Assembly: GCA_900544425.1 (NCBI GenBank) | Contig: UQUX01000017.1 | Location: 1 to 22,842 of the forward strand | Reading direction: 5' to 3' | From: an uncultured Collinsella sp. | GTDB lineage: Bacteria; Actinomycetota; Coriobacteriia; Coriobacteriales; Coriobacteriaceae | DNA: 22,842 nt | The notes under the pieces: model-generated | Databases searched by the model: none | Told to the model about the DNA's origin: nothing | What the model saw: the letters and a program-made list of their open reading frames with translations, nothing else | Position numbers and translations under genes: made by a program | Shown: one piece after another, positions 6,158 to 13,588 of the stretch | Numbering within the stretch: the first letter of the stretch is position 1 | Layout: the number at the start of each line of letters is the position of its first letter

Positions 6158-7165
6158 CTACTTGCCGTCGTCCTGCTGCAGGCTGTCCTGTTCGCTGAGG
6201 CGCGCCTGCCTGCTGGCCATGCGTGCGGGCTTGTCGGGATCGGGAACGGCCGTGGGCATGGGCTCGTCGACATGACCGCCCCACCAGCCGCCCACAAAGT
6301 TGAGCGTGTGGAACACGTTGATCACGGCGCCGGGATCAACGTCGCACACCAACTTGATAATGTCCTGGCTCTCGTAGGTCGAAACAACGGTGTTCAGCAG
6401 GTACATCTTTTCGCGGCTGTATCCGCCGACGACCTCGGCGCAGCTAATGCCGTGCTGAAAATGGTTTACGTAGGCAGTCATGACCTCGTCTGCCTTGCGC
6501 GTCGTAATCTGCAGCGTCACGCGATCGTAGCGACGATAGAAACTGTCGATGGTCTTGGTCGAAATAAACTGGAACACGATGGAATACGCCGCCTTGTCCC
6601 AGCCAAACATAAAGCCAAAGATCGCCAGGATAAAGCAGTTGAAACCAAAGATGACGCCCCAGATGGTCTTGCCCGTGTGGTTGGAAACCCACAGCGCGAT
6701 AAAGTCGGTGCCGCCGGTGGATGCGCCGGATTTAAGTGCGATGGCAGCGCCCAGACCCGAGACCACGCCGCCAAAAATGATGAGCATGATCTTGTCGCCC
6801 AAAAATGGAGCGAAGTGAAAGACGTTGAGGAACAGCGACGAGAGCACGACCTGCATCATCGAGAAGATGACGAAGCGCTTGCTAATGCCGCTCCAGCATA
6901 GGAGCGCCACGGGGATGTTGAGCGCGAGCATACCGAGCGAAATGTCGATGTGAACGCCGCCCAGCGAGGTAACGCGATCGAGCAGGACCGCAACGCCGGT
7001 GAGGCCGCTCGGAAGCAGGTCGGCGGGCTGAATGAACGCCTGGATCAGGAATGTCTGGAGGACGGCAGAAATTGTGACCGCCACGGCAGTAATGGCACGG
7101 CGGACGATGGTGAGGCGGCCGAGCATGAGCACGCGGTCCGTGAGCTGATCGATGGCGTTCGCCAC
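6158..7165 (-). CDS. YitT-family integral membrane protein (with DUF2179)
   Basis: 335 residues starting at a GTG (7165) with AAAGGAG 6 bases upstream; no ATG in the region is as well placed. The first 200 residues hold about five to six hydrophobic segments with the YitT signatures (FIQPADLLPSGLTGVAVLL, GASTGGTDFIA, VSNHTGKTIWG). Residues about 205-290 form the C-terminal DUF2179 domain (VTLQITTRKADEVMTAY, REKMYLLNTVVSTYE). A charged tail of about 40 residues follows. The substrate and function of the family are unknown; some relatives affect spores or stress. The gene appears monocistronic with its own extended -10 promoter (7211-7219). I see no direct link to the PTS locus apart from position. 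Confidence 0.93.
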   Translation of the reverse strand: MANAIDQLTDRVLMLGRLTIVRRAITAVAVTISAVLQTFLIQAFIQPADLLPSGLTGVAVLLDRVTSLGGVHIDISLGMLALNIPVALLCWSGISKRFVIFSMMQVVLSSLFLNVFHFAPFLGDKIMLIIFGGVVSGLGAAIALKSGASTGGTDFIALWVSNHTGKTIWGVIFGFNCFILAIFGFMFGWDKAAYSIVFQFISTKTIDSFYRRYDRVTLQITTRKADEVMTAYVNHFQHGISCAEVVGGYSREKMYLLNTVVSTYESQDIIKLVCDVDPGAVINVFHTLNFVGGWWGGHVDEPMPTAVPDPDKPARMASRQARLSEQDSLQQDDGK

Positions 7166-7210
7166 GTAGGCTCCTTTCGAAGGCAGATGTGGTTGTGGGG
7201 CATGCCCGCG

Positions 7211-7219
7211 ATTGTAGCA
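7211..7219 (-). promoter_or_regulatory. Extended -10 promoter of the yitT-like gene
   Basis: TGCTACAAT on the minus strand, about 46 bp before the GTG start. The TG at the extended position can compensate for the poor -35. The rest of the 7166-7520 gap holds only the palindrome at 7305-7423. Confidence 0.5.
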
Positions 7220-7304
7220 TGGAGCGTGCGGGGGCGCTTCAATTCAACCTCCCTCGACAACCAAAACGGGACCAGCAACCCCCACGACCAAAGGGCAAAA
7301 TTCC

Positions 7305-7423
7305 AAGTGAGTAGACTTTTTACGATCTGCCGAGCACACCCAAAACCGCCACCCCTGTGACCTGCGGTTTTACAAAGGAAGATATGCATTGTGCTCGGCC
7401 TGCGCCAAAAAGTCTACTCACTT
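7305..7423. repeat. Long three-stem intergenic palindrome
   Basis: Three nested perfect stems: 17 bp (7305-7321 with 7407-7423), 10 bp (GCCGAGCACA at 7329-7338 with 7390-7399) and 8 bp (AAAACCGC at 7342-7349 with 7364-7371). It lies between the 3' end of the HAD gene and the yitT promoter. A terminator role is possible but the size exceeds what that needs. No protein is predicted. Confidence 0.8.
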
Positions 7424-7520
7424 AGTCCGAATCGAAGCCAAACGGATCAAAATCGAAACCAAATTGAGCCAGTCCACCGCAAAAAACGTTTGAACCCGTG
7501 CTTCTCGCGGCGGATTGACA

Positions 7521-8150
7521 CTACAAAGCGGCCAAAATGTCGGTCAGATTATCAATAACGGCATCGGCTCGCGATTGATCGAGGTTGACGCCCTCGTGCG
7601 GACGCAGTGCCAGGACGCGGGCGCCGGAACGTTTGCCAGCCTCGATCCCCAAAGGCGAATCCTCGATAACCAGGCACTCGGCAGGCTCCACCCCCAGCGC
7701 CTCCATGGCACGCAGGTAGATCTCGGGGTCGGGCTTAAACGCACTGCACTCGTGACCGCTGATGGTGTAGTCCAGCACATCGGCGATACCGGCAATCTCT
7801 ACCAGCTCGTCAATGAGCTCACGATAAGACGAGCTCGCGATGGCACACTTCACGCCGCGCTCGTGCAGTGCGCGCATCACCGGCTCCGTCTGCTCGTTGA
7901 GCAGCTCGGCATACGGAACGGGGTGGTCCGGGCTGTAGACCTGCTTGTACTCCACGCGAAGGCGCTCGCGCAGCTCAACATCGTCGGGCACCAGCGCCTC
8001 CCAAATGGCCGGCTCGTTAGACCCCGAAAGATCGGGGATCTCGTCAAAGTGGAACCCCTTCTCCTCCATAAACGCCACGCGACGACGGTTGTAGAACCAC
8101 TCGGTATCGACCAGCACGCCGTCCATGTCAAACAGCACTGCTTTGATCAT
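7521..8150 (-). CDS. HAD-superfamily hydrolase, phosphoglucomutase/phosphatase-like (subfamily IA)
   Basis: 209 residues. Motif I DMDGVLVDTE (residues 7-16) supplies the nucleophile and general acid aspartates. Motif II is the S in IASSS. Motif III is the K of FKPDPEIYLRAMEALG, and motif IV is VIEDSPLGIEAG. The alpha-helical cap between motifs I and II is the IA type, close to beta-phosphoglucomutase and sugar-phosphate phosphatases. The substrate cannot be read from the sequence. The start at 8150 is preferred because GGAGGAG lies 8 bases upstream; the ATG at 8156 is too close to it. A longer frame to 8282 exists but would read through the SIS terminator region. Being next to the PTS locus, a hexose-phosphate role is plausible but unproven. 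Confidence 0.92.
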   Translation of the reverse strand: MIKAVLFDMDGVLVDTEWFYNRRRVAFMEEKGFHFDEIPDLSGSNEPAIWEALVPDDVELRERLRVEYKQVYSPDHPVPYAELLNEQTEPVMRALHERGVKCAIASSSYRELIDELVEIAGIADVLDYTISGHECSAFKPDPEIYLRAMEALGVEPAECLVIEDSPLGIEAGKRSGARVLALRPHEGVNLDQSRADAVIDNLTDILAAL

Positions 8151-8164
8151 ACGCATCTCCTCCC

Positions 8165-8210
8165 ACCTGCCAAATAGAGACAGGTTTATTTTGGTAGGTT
8201 TTATCCTGGG
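8165..8210 (-). repeat. Dispersed imperfect-palindrome repeat, copy B
   Basis: Same unit as 6031-6075 and 15509-15548, here directly in front of the HAD ribosome site and so probably within the 5' leader of that gene. Confidence 0.7.
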
Positions 8211-8244
8211 TTTTGCGACGCGACAGGCGTGCCCTCCCAAGAGC

Positions 8245-8276
8245 AAAAAAGGGGATGGGGCACAAACCCCATCCCC
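8245..8276 (-). terminator. Intrinsic terminator of the PTS-deglycase operon
   Basis: Perfect 10-bp stem GGGGATGGGG (8251-8260) with CCCCATCCCC (8267-8276), loop of 6, followed on the minus strand by six T (8250-8245). It lies about 35 bp past the stop of the SIS gene. Confidence 0.9.
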
Positions 8277-8310
8277 TCTCAATCAACCCGTAAGGTCTAC
8301 TTACTTGTGA

Positions 8311-9294
8311 TTAGTAGGAAAGCTTCCACATGTAGCGACGCATGGTCAGCGGGTGCTGACGGGCCTCGGCGATCTGGTTGCCGTACTCGCGCATAACGGC
8401 GAGGTGCAGCAGCGGGTTGAAGTAGGTGACGACGCTCGCGGGCACGGCGTCAGCCAGGCCGTAATCCTTGGAGTCGATCAGAGCGACCTTGGCGCCCATG
8501 CGCTCAAGGAAGGTGAGGGCGCGGGCGTCCATCGGACGGGTAGCGCCATCGGACATGAAGAAGACGTAGGGCTTACCCTCGGTGGAAACCTCGAACGGGC
8601 CGTGGAAGTACTCGCCGGTGTTGTAGGCGGCGGCGTCGATCCACTGCATCTCGGTGAACAGGAAGGCGGCGTGAGAGTAAGCCATCTTCTCGGAGGCACC
8701 AGAGGCCATGAAGTAAATCATCTTGTCGTCCTTGAAGTCCTCAGCGAACTTCTTGGCGAGCTTCTTGCAGTGCTGAGCGGCGTTCTCGCAGAGCTCGAAG
8801 ACGTTGGTAAGGCCGGTGATCATGTCCTCGTAGTGGTCATAGCCCTCGGTCTGCTGAAGGATCTCGACAGCAAGAGCGATGGCGTAGCCGGGCTTCTCGC
8901 ACTTGGCAGCGAAGTTGGCGTGGAAGCCGTGAACGATGACGTAGTCAGCGTCGACGGTCAGAGCGGAGCCAGCCTTGTTGGTGAGGGAGACGACCGGGCA
9001 GTTGTGCTTCTTGGCGGTCTTGTTGGCCTCGACGGTCTCGGGCGTGGAGCCACCGAGGGAGCAGGTGATCACGAAGGTGTGCTCGTTGACCCAGGAGGGC
9101 GTGTCGTAGTTGAACTCGTTAGCGGTGAAGATCTGAACGTTCAGCTTGTCCGTGTTGTTGGCCAGGAAGTACTTGGCGGGGTAAAGGTCGGACATGGAAG
9201 CACCGCAGCCGACGAAGGCGACGCTGTGAATCTCGTGGTTGGACAGGACGTCAGCGACGATCTGCTTAGGGAGGTTAAGGTCGATCTCGTACAT
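8311..9294 (-). CDS. SIS-domain sugar isomerase/deglycase, FrlB/GfrF-like (probable fructosamine-6-phosphate deglycase)
   Basis: 327 residues, two SIS subdomains. The sugar-phosphate loops are visible as GCGASMSD (29-36) and CSLGGSTPET (78-87). E215 in FTEMQW and H231 in GEYFHGPFE are 16 residues apart, as are the catalytic Glu and His of the FraB/FrlB deglycases (family knowledge). The C-terminal MRRYMWKLSY resembles the RRY...Y end of FrlB. Expected reaction: an Amadori 6-phosphate to glucose-6-phosphate plus free amine or amino acid, in the cytoplasm. The ATG at 9294 is used because GAAAGGA lies 9 bases upstream; the ATG at 9303 directly abuts that site. It follows the PTS genes, separated by two hairpins. 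The exact substrate, or a plain aminosugar isomerase role, remains open. Confidence 0.85.
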   Translation of the reverse strand: MYEIDLNLPKQIVADVLSNHEIHSVAFVGCGASMSDLYPAKYFLANNTDKLNVQIFTANEFNYDTPSWVNEHTFVITCSLGGSTPETVEANKTAKKHNCPVVSLTNKAGSALTVDADYVIVHGFHANFAAKCEKPGYAIALAVEILQQTEGYDHYEDMITGLTNVFELCENAAQHCKKLAKKFAEDFKDDKMIYFMASGASEKMAYSHAAFLFTEMQWIDAAAYNTGEYFHGPFEVSTEGKPYVFFMSDGATRPMDARALTFLERMGAKVALIDSKDYGLADAVPASVVTYFNPLLHLAVMREYGNQIAEARQHPLTMRRYMWKLSY

Positions 9295-9386
9295 CTGACA
9301 CATTCCTTTCGATTATTGCGACGCCACATTGCCGGGCGCTCGCAGGGTTACCGTGGTTTGGACCGAGTCGCCGGCCCGTTGAGGAT

Positions 9387-9412
9387 GTGACAAAGGGACT
9401 GCCCTTTGTCAC
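9387..9412 (-). other. Perfect 11-bp hairpin in the IID-deglycase gap
   Basis: GTGACAAAGGG (9387-9397) pairs fully with 9402-9412, loop of 4. It lies within the PTS-deglycase transcript and has no T-tract. Confidence 0.7.
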
Positions 9413-9426
9413 GTATAGGGATGGAA

Positions 9427-9457
9427 GCCTGCCTGGGGTATGGGATGCCAGGCAGGC
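9427..9457 (-). other. Perfect 10-bp hairpin downstream of the IID gene
   Basis: GCCTGCCTGG (9427-9436) pairs fully with 9448-9457, loop of 11. Only a short pyrimidine run (TTCCATCCC) follows on the minus strand, so it is more likely an RNA-stability or partial-termination element than a full terminator. Confidence 0.65.
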
Positions 9458-9490
9458 CCCCGGGGAAAGCGGTTAGGCGCTTAGTCGCGA

Positions 9491-10324
9491 CTAGGCCAGG
9501 ATGCCGGCCGCGGAGAGGGCAATGCCGCCCACGATGGCGATCACGAGAAGCCAACCGGTGTTGACGTTCTTCTTGATGAGCCAGTACATAAGGCCGGTGA
9601 GGCCAAGGGAGATCATCTGGGGCATCATGCCGTCTAGGATGTCCTGGATAACGACGGTACCCTCAGCGAACTGCAGCGGGGTGGTAGCGCCGATCAGCGT
9701 AGCGATCATGCCGCCCACGGACATAAGACCCACGATGCCGCAGACATACATGAGCTTCTCCATGAGGTCGCCGCCCTGAAGCTTGCTCAGGTACTCGTGG
9801 CCGCCCTGATAGCCCATCTTGGCTGCGAACCAAGTGATCAGCACAGAGGGGACGATGGAGATGAGCATGGCCAGGATCGGGCCCATGATGGAGCCCTGCT
9901 GAGCCAGCTGAACGCCCAGGCCAAAGGCGATAACGCGGATGGTGCCCTGGAATAAGGAGTCACCGATGCCGGAAAGCGGACCCATGAGGGAGGTCTTGAC
10001 CGCGTTGATCGAATCGGGATCGAAGTTCTCGGGATCCTTGGCGTACTCCTCCTCCATGGAGGCGGTGAGGCCCAGGATAAAGGCGCTCGTCTGCGGGGTG
10101 CAGTTGTAGAACGCCATGTGACGGTGGTAAGCCTCTTTCTTAGCAGCGAGCTGCTTGGGGTCGGACTCGTCCGGATAGAGGCGGTCGAGCGTGGGAACCA
10201 TGCCGTAGAGGAAGCCCATGTTCATCTGACGCTCGTAGTTCCAAGAGGCCTGGATGGCCCAGGAGCGCCAGAAGAACTGGCTGACCTTCTTGTTCAGGGA
10301 CACGTCCTTGGTTGCGGTTGCCAT
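9491..10324 (-). CDS. PTS mannose/sorbose-family EIID component
   Basis: 277 residues. With IIC this forms the membrane channel of a mannose-family phosphotransferase system. The N-terminal cytoplasmic part has FFWRSWAIQASWNYERQMNMGFLYGMVPTL, and TSLMGPLSGIGDSLFQGTIRVI is the EIID hallmark. The C-terminal third is hydrophobic (LMSVGGMIATLIGA, WLLVIAIVGGIALSAAGILA). The ATG at 10324 follows AGGAGG at a normal distance; earlier in-frame starts lie inside the IIC gene. The gap to IIC is 13 bases, so they are cotranscribed. The sugar is not evident from sequence; the neighbouring SIS deglycases suggest a glycated amine such as fructoselysine or glucoselysine, as in the gfr-type systems. Confidence 0.95.
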   Translation of the reverse strand: MATATKDVSLNKKVSQFFWRSWAIQASWNYERQMNMGFLYGMVPTLDRLYPDESDPKQLAAKKEAYHRHMAFYNCTPQTSAFILGLTASMEEEYAKDPENFDPDSINAVKTSLMGPLSGIGDSLFQGTIRVIAFGLGVQLAQQGSIMGPILAMLISIVPSVLITWFAAKMGYQGGHEYLSKLQGGDLMEKLMYVCGIVGLMSVGGMIATLIGATTPLQFAEGTVVIQDILDGMMPQMISLGLTGLMYWLIKKNVNTGWLLVIAIVGGIALSAAGILA

Positions 10325-10337
10325 AGTGTGTTCCTCC

Positions 10338-11132
10338 TTAGTCTTCGTCGTCTTCGAGCGGATCGTAGTCGGAATCGACACCGGCGGCTGCATGGGACCC
10401 GTTGAACTTGAAGCCCATGAAGACGACAGCCAGGCACACACCGATCAGAGCGACCGCGATGACGGACAGGTTGAGGTAAGCGGCGAGCAGGAAACCGATG
10501 AACAGGAACGGAGTCATACCCTTCTTGATCATCATGGTGAGCAGCAGGGCCAAGCCGTAGGCGGTCATGATCTTGGTCGAAACGTTAAGACCAGTGGACA
10601 GCCACTCGGGAACCATGTTGACGATGGCCTGAACCAGGTCGGTGCCAACAAAGACGGCGAGGAAGATCGGCAGGAAGTACATGATGGCGTACAGACCGGA
10701 GCCGGCGCAGATGTGCATACGATAGGCGGTCTTGAACTTTCCGTTATCGATCGCGCTATCTGCCACATGGGTGAGGGCGGCGATGATGGAACGGAACACG
10801 ATGCCGAGGAGCTGACCCAGGACGGCGACCGGGATGGCGATCGTCATGGCGGTCTCGGCGGAAGCATCGGTCAGGCACGCAAAGGCAGCGGCCACGATGC
10901 CGCCCAGGACCATATCGGGCGGAACGGCGGCGCCGACCTGCACCAAGCCCATGGACACGAGCTCGACGGCGGCACCGACGGCAAGGCCGGTGGGCACATC
11001 GCCCAGCAGCAGACCGACGAGCGTAGCGCCAACGAGGGGCTGCTCGAAGTTAAGACGACCGAGCAGGCGGGAGTCCCACATGCAGAACACGCCGACGAGG
11101 CCGACGAGCACCGCACTGATGAACGTATTCAT
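10338..11132 (-). CDS. PTS mannose/sorbose-family EIIC component
   Basis: 264-residue integral membrane permease subunit. Hydrophobic segments run almost throughout, with EII-Sor motifs at FEQPLVGATLVGLLLGD, GLAVGAAVELVSMGLVQVG and PDMVLGGIVAAAF. The tail is acidic (DSDYDPLEDDED). The ATG at 11132 is preceded by GAAAGGAG. It lies between IIAB (36 bases upstream) and IID (13 bases downstream) in one operon. It would bind and translocate the sugar together with IID while IIB phosphorylates it. Confidence 0.95.
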   Translation of the reverse strand: MNTFISAVLVGLVGVFCMWDSRLLGRLNFEQPLVGATLVGLLLGDVPTGLAVGAAVELVSMGLVQVGAAVPPDMVLGGIVAAAFACLTDASAETAMTIAIPVAVLGQLLGIVFRSIIAALTHVADSAIDNGKFKTAYRMHICAGSGLYAIMYFLPIFLAVFVGTDLVQAIVNMVPEWLSTGLNVSTKIMTAYGLALLLTMMIKKGMTPFLFIGFLLAAYLNLSVIAVALIGVCLAVVFMGFKFNGSHAAAGVDSDYDPLEDDED

Positions 11133-11168
11133 ACCCTTCTCCTTTCAGTCAGGCAAAAGCCTGGTTGA

Positions 11169-12092
11169 TTACAGCTTGGCGTCGATGTCGACGCTCTGAT
11201 ACGTAGGGGTCTGCTGGACATAGAGCTTGATGCCCATGTCGAGCAGCTGGTTGACGTCGGCCTTCTGGGTGGCGTCGAGGAAGACGGAGCTGTCCTTGCC
11301 GCCGACCTGATCGGCACCGTCGTGGTTGGCGGTGGCGCCCAGGTTGATGGCGTCGAGCTTGTAGCCCTGACAGAACTGCAGCATCTCGGCAGTGTTGCCA
11401 AAGACGAACATGACGCGCTCGCCGAGGGTGTTGAGCTTATCCATCTTGGCGAGGGCACGCTCGACGGTGAAGACGTTCAGGCGCACGCCCTGGGGCTTGG
11501 CCAGCTTAAGAGCGCCCTTCTTGATGTCATCGTTGGCGGCAGCGTTGTCGACGACGATGATGCGCTCGGCCTGAACCTTGGTGGTCCAAGTAAAGACGAC
11601 CTGGCCGTGCAGCAGACGGTAGTCAAGACGTGCGAGGACGATCTTGGCGGGACCGGAGCTGTGACGGGACGCCTTGGCCTTCTTGGCGGGAGCCGCGGCG
11701 GCCTCGACCGGTGCGTTGGGGTTGGTCAGACCGGTGCGGGCCTCATTGATGAGGGCCGCGAGCTCGGCGCCCTTGACGGGGGCGGGGCTCATAGCAAGCG
11801 TGAGCGCCAACGGGATGTTGAAACCGCTGACAACCGTGAACTTCGTGCCGTTCTTGGAAAGCTCGACCATGTTGTTGTTGACCGAGCTGCCGAGCATATC
11901 GGTCAGCACATAGACGGTGTCGTCCGCGTTGAACGTGGCGATCATAGCCTCAACCTTATTGGTGATGGGCTCCTTGTCGTCACGAGCAAGCGACACGACG
12001 TGGACGTTCGACACGTCGCCGAGAACCATCTCGAGCGTGTCTTTGGCGCCTGCGGCCAGGCCGCCATGAGATGCGAGAATGATCTGATTCAT
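11169..12092 (-). CDS. PTS mannose-family EIIAB fusion
   Basis: 307 residues carrying both phosphotransfer domains. The EIIA domain is residues 1 to about 125, with phospho-histidine H9 in ASHGGLAAG. An Ala/Pro/Lys-rich linker spans about 126-147. The EIIB domain is about 149-307, with phospho-histidine H162 in ARLDYRLLHGQVVFTW, the DxRLxHGQ signature of the family. Phosphate flows HPr to H9 to H162 to sugar. This is the first gene of the operon, with AAGGAGG 6 bases before the ATG. The promoter region carries TATAAT (12119-12124) directly next to the predicted operator (12125-12137). Fused IIAB is common in mannose-type systems; separate IIA and IIB, as in gfr of Salmonella, are not seen here. 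Confidence 0.96.
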   Translation of the reverse strand: MNQIILASHGGLAAGAKDTLEMVLGDVSNVHVVSLARDDKEPITNKVEAMIATFNADDTVYVLTDMLGSSVNNNMVELSKNGTKFTVVSGFNIPLALTLAMSPAPVKGAELAALINEARTGLTNPNAPVEAAAAPAKKAKASRHSSGPAKIVLARLDYRLLHGQVVFTWTTKVQAERIIVVDNAAANDDIKKGALKLAKPQGVRLNVFTVERALAKMDKLNTLGERVMFVFGNTAEMLQFCQGYKLDAINLGATANHDGADQVGGKDSSVFLDATQKADVNQLLDMGIKLYVQQTPTYQSVDIDAKL

Positions 12093-12118
12093 CTTGCCTC
12101 CTTCTTTTCGTTATGGTC

Positions 12119-12137
12119 ATTATAACGTCTTATACGT
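12119..12137 (-). promoter_or_regulatory. PTS operon promoter -10 with adjoining predicted operator
   Basis: On the minus strand ACGTATAAGACGT (12137-12125) is followed at once by TATAAT (12124-12119). A repressor bound there would cover the spacer of the promoter. No good -35 is seen. The 13-bp motif matches 5977-5989 and 13397-13409. Confidence 0.6.
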
Positions 12138-12163
12138 TGCTTATATTGCTAATTAGTATAAAG

Positions 12164-12197
12164 ACCGTTCGCGGGTGAAAATCGACCGTTGACGGGT
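12164..12197. promoter_or_regulatory. Tandem 13-bp direct repeats upstream of the PTS promoter
   Basis: ACCGTTCGCGGGT (12164-12176) and ACCGTTGACGGGT (12185-12197) differ at two positions and are 21 bp apart, two helical turns. The position, about 40-75 bp upstream of the -10, suits an activator or a second regulator. Confidence 0.45.
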
Positions 12198-12274
12198 TTA
12201 ACGTACTCGAAACGTTGGACTGGGTAGGCCGGCGCTAGCTGGATAACCCCAGGTCAGACCCTGCGCGCAATCCC

Positions 12275-13357
12275 CTATCGCACGAAGTACCAGGGGCTTT
12301 CCTGTACGGTGGGTTCCAGCGCAATGCCGGTGCGTTCCTTAAACAGATCCATGTCCTGAGATTTTTCGGTCCACCACGCGTTGGGCTTAAAGGTCATGCT
12401 CTCAATGACATGACCGACAAACACACTGTTGCGCAGCTTGGAGAAGTCGGTGTTCATAATCAGGATGGACGCGAGCACCAACACGATGCCCAGGACTTTA
12501 ATCGCGCCGGCGGGCTCGGCGTAGACACCAATGCCCACCAGTACGGTGACGACCGTCTCGAAAGACATTACGACGGGAACTTTCGATGTCTCGAGTCCCA
12601 TGGACAGACCCTGCATATATAAGATGTAAGCAACGGCTGTGGGGATGAGTCCAAAGCCAAGGAACAGCAGCAGCAGCTGTGGCGACATTGCCGCGGCGAC
12701 ATCCGGCCACGGAGCCGCGATAGCTGCCATAACCGCACCGCCAAAAACAAAGCCCCAAAACGTGACAGCCAGCGGGTGGACCGTCTTGGTTGCTATTCGG
12801 CTAAACACCGCGAGCGACGCACCACAAAGGCCTGCAATCACGCCCGACGTGACGCCCCAAACCGAAAAATGAAAACCGGAAAGGTCGCCATTGGTCACTG
12901 CAAGCACGCAGCCTACGATGTTAAAGACAATGGCAACGAGCTTGTTGGGGGTCACGTCCTCGCGATAAAGCACGCGGCCGAGCATGACGCCAAACACCGG
13001 CGAGGTGTAGAGCAGCACCGAGGCCGTGGACATGCCCACCTCGCCCATGCACTCGTAATAGCAGGTGTTGGCGGCGGCCAAACCGACGATGCCGACAAGC
13101 GCACAGGGAACAAGCTCTTTAGGGCTTGCCTTGAACAGGGCCAGCGGACCCTGAGCCACGGTAGACCCCTCACCCGGACGGCAGCCCATAAACATCAGGA
13201 CCGGCGCCAAGATAAGCGCTCCGACCAACAAGCGAAAGGCAGCCATGCTCTGGGACGAAACGCCCATGGCCGAGATGCCGTTTACAAAGATTCCGATGCT
13301 GCCCCACATAAGCGCGGCGATCAGCACCAGCACATAGCCCAGATTGCTCTTCTTCAA
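12275..13357 (-). CDS. EamA/DMT-superfamily transporter with cytoplasmic C-terminal extension
   Basis: 360 residues starting at a TTG (13357) with GAGGAGG 6 bases upstream. About ten hydrophobic helices form two EamA repeats: the first about residues 8-155 (ALMWGSIGIFV, AFRLLVGALIL, TASVLLYTSPVFGVMLGRVLYRE), the second about 165-305 (GVIAGLCGASLAVFSRIA, GLIPTAVAYILYMQGLS, SFETVVTVLVGIGVYAEP). A hydrophilic tail of about 55 residues then follows with several aromatic residues (WWTEKS, ESPWYFVR), unusual for the family. DMT proteins often export amino acids or other metabolites. Its promoter region carries the same predicted operator as the PTS operon, so release of the amino acid freed by the deglycases is a reasonable inference, not shown by sequence. 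Confidence 0.92.
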   Translation of the reverse strand: MKKSNLGYVLVLIAALMWGSIGIFVNGISAMGVSSQSMAAFRLLVGALILAPVLMFMGCRPGEGSTVAQGPLALFKASPKELVPCALVGIVGLAAANTCYYECMGEVGMSTASVLLYTSPVFGVMLGRVLYREDVTPNKLVAIVFNIVGCVLAVTNGDLSGFHFSVWGVTSGVIAGLCGASLAVFSRIATKTVHPLAVTFWGFVFGGAVMAAIAAPWPDVAAAMSPQLLLLFLGFGLIPTAVAYILYMQGLSMGLETSKVPVVMSFETVVTVLVGIGVYAEPAGAIKVLGIVLVLASILIMNTDFSKLRNSVFVGHVIESMTFKPNAWWTEKSQDMDLFKERTGIALEPTVQESPWYFVR

Positions 13358-13396
13358 CGCAGCCTCCTCGGTATTGTTTCCAATATGTTTCGTACT

Positions 13397-13409
13397 ACGT
13401 TATAGTCGT
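13397..13409. promoter_or_regulatory. Predicted operator upstream of the DMT transporter
   Basis: On the minus strand ACGA-CTATA-ACGT, about 40-52 bp before the TTG start. It overlaps a possible -10 (TATAAC, 13404-13399), with TTGAAA (13425-13420) upstream at a short 15-bp spacing. Confidence 0.55.
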
Positions 13410-13487
13410 TATATACATTTTTCAAGACACAAATCGGCGAGCGGATAAGTGATCCGTTTTCCTCCGCCCCCAGCGGATTACTGGGCG

Positions 13488-13552
13488 GTTGCGGTGAAAT
13501 AGTTCCTAAATAGAGGCTTCAAGCCCCCAAGCAGGAACTATTCCACCGCAAC
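13488..13552. repeat. Long intergenic palindrome past the second deglycase gene
   Basis: 20-bp arms (13488-13507 with 13533-13552) with one mismatch; the loop contains GGCTTCAAGCC, itself palindromic. It lies 37 bp past the stop of the second SIS gene, so it may also act at the 3' end of that transcript. A smaller hairpin (13464-13488) adjoins it. Confidence 0.75.
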
Positions 13553-13588
13553 TTATGAGGACATCGAGCTGTTAGGCCGCTCTATCCC

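Noticed and set aside
7305..7423. CRISPR array or retron non-coding RNA
   Set aside because: There is no regularly spaced direct repeat and no cas or reverse-transcriptase gene in the window. The structure is a single inverted repeat.
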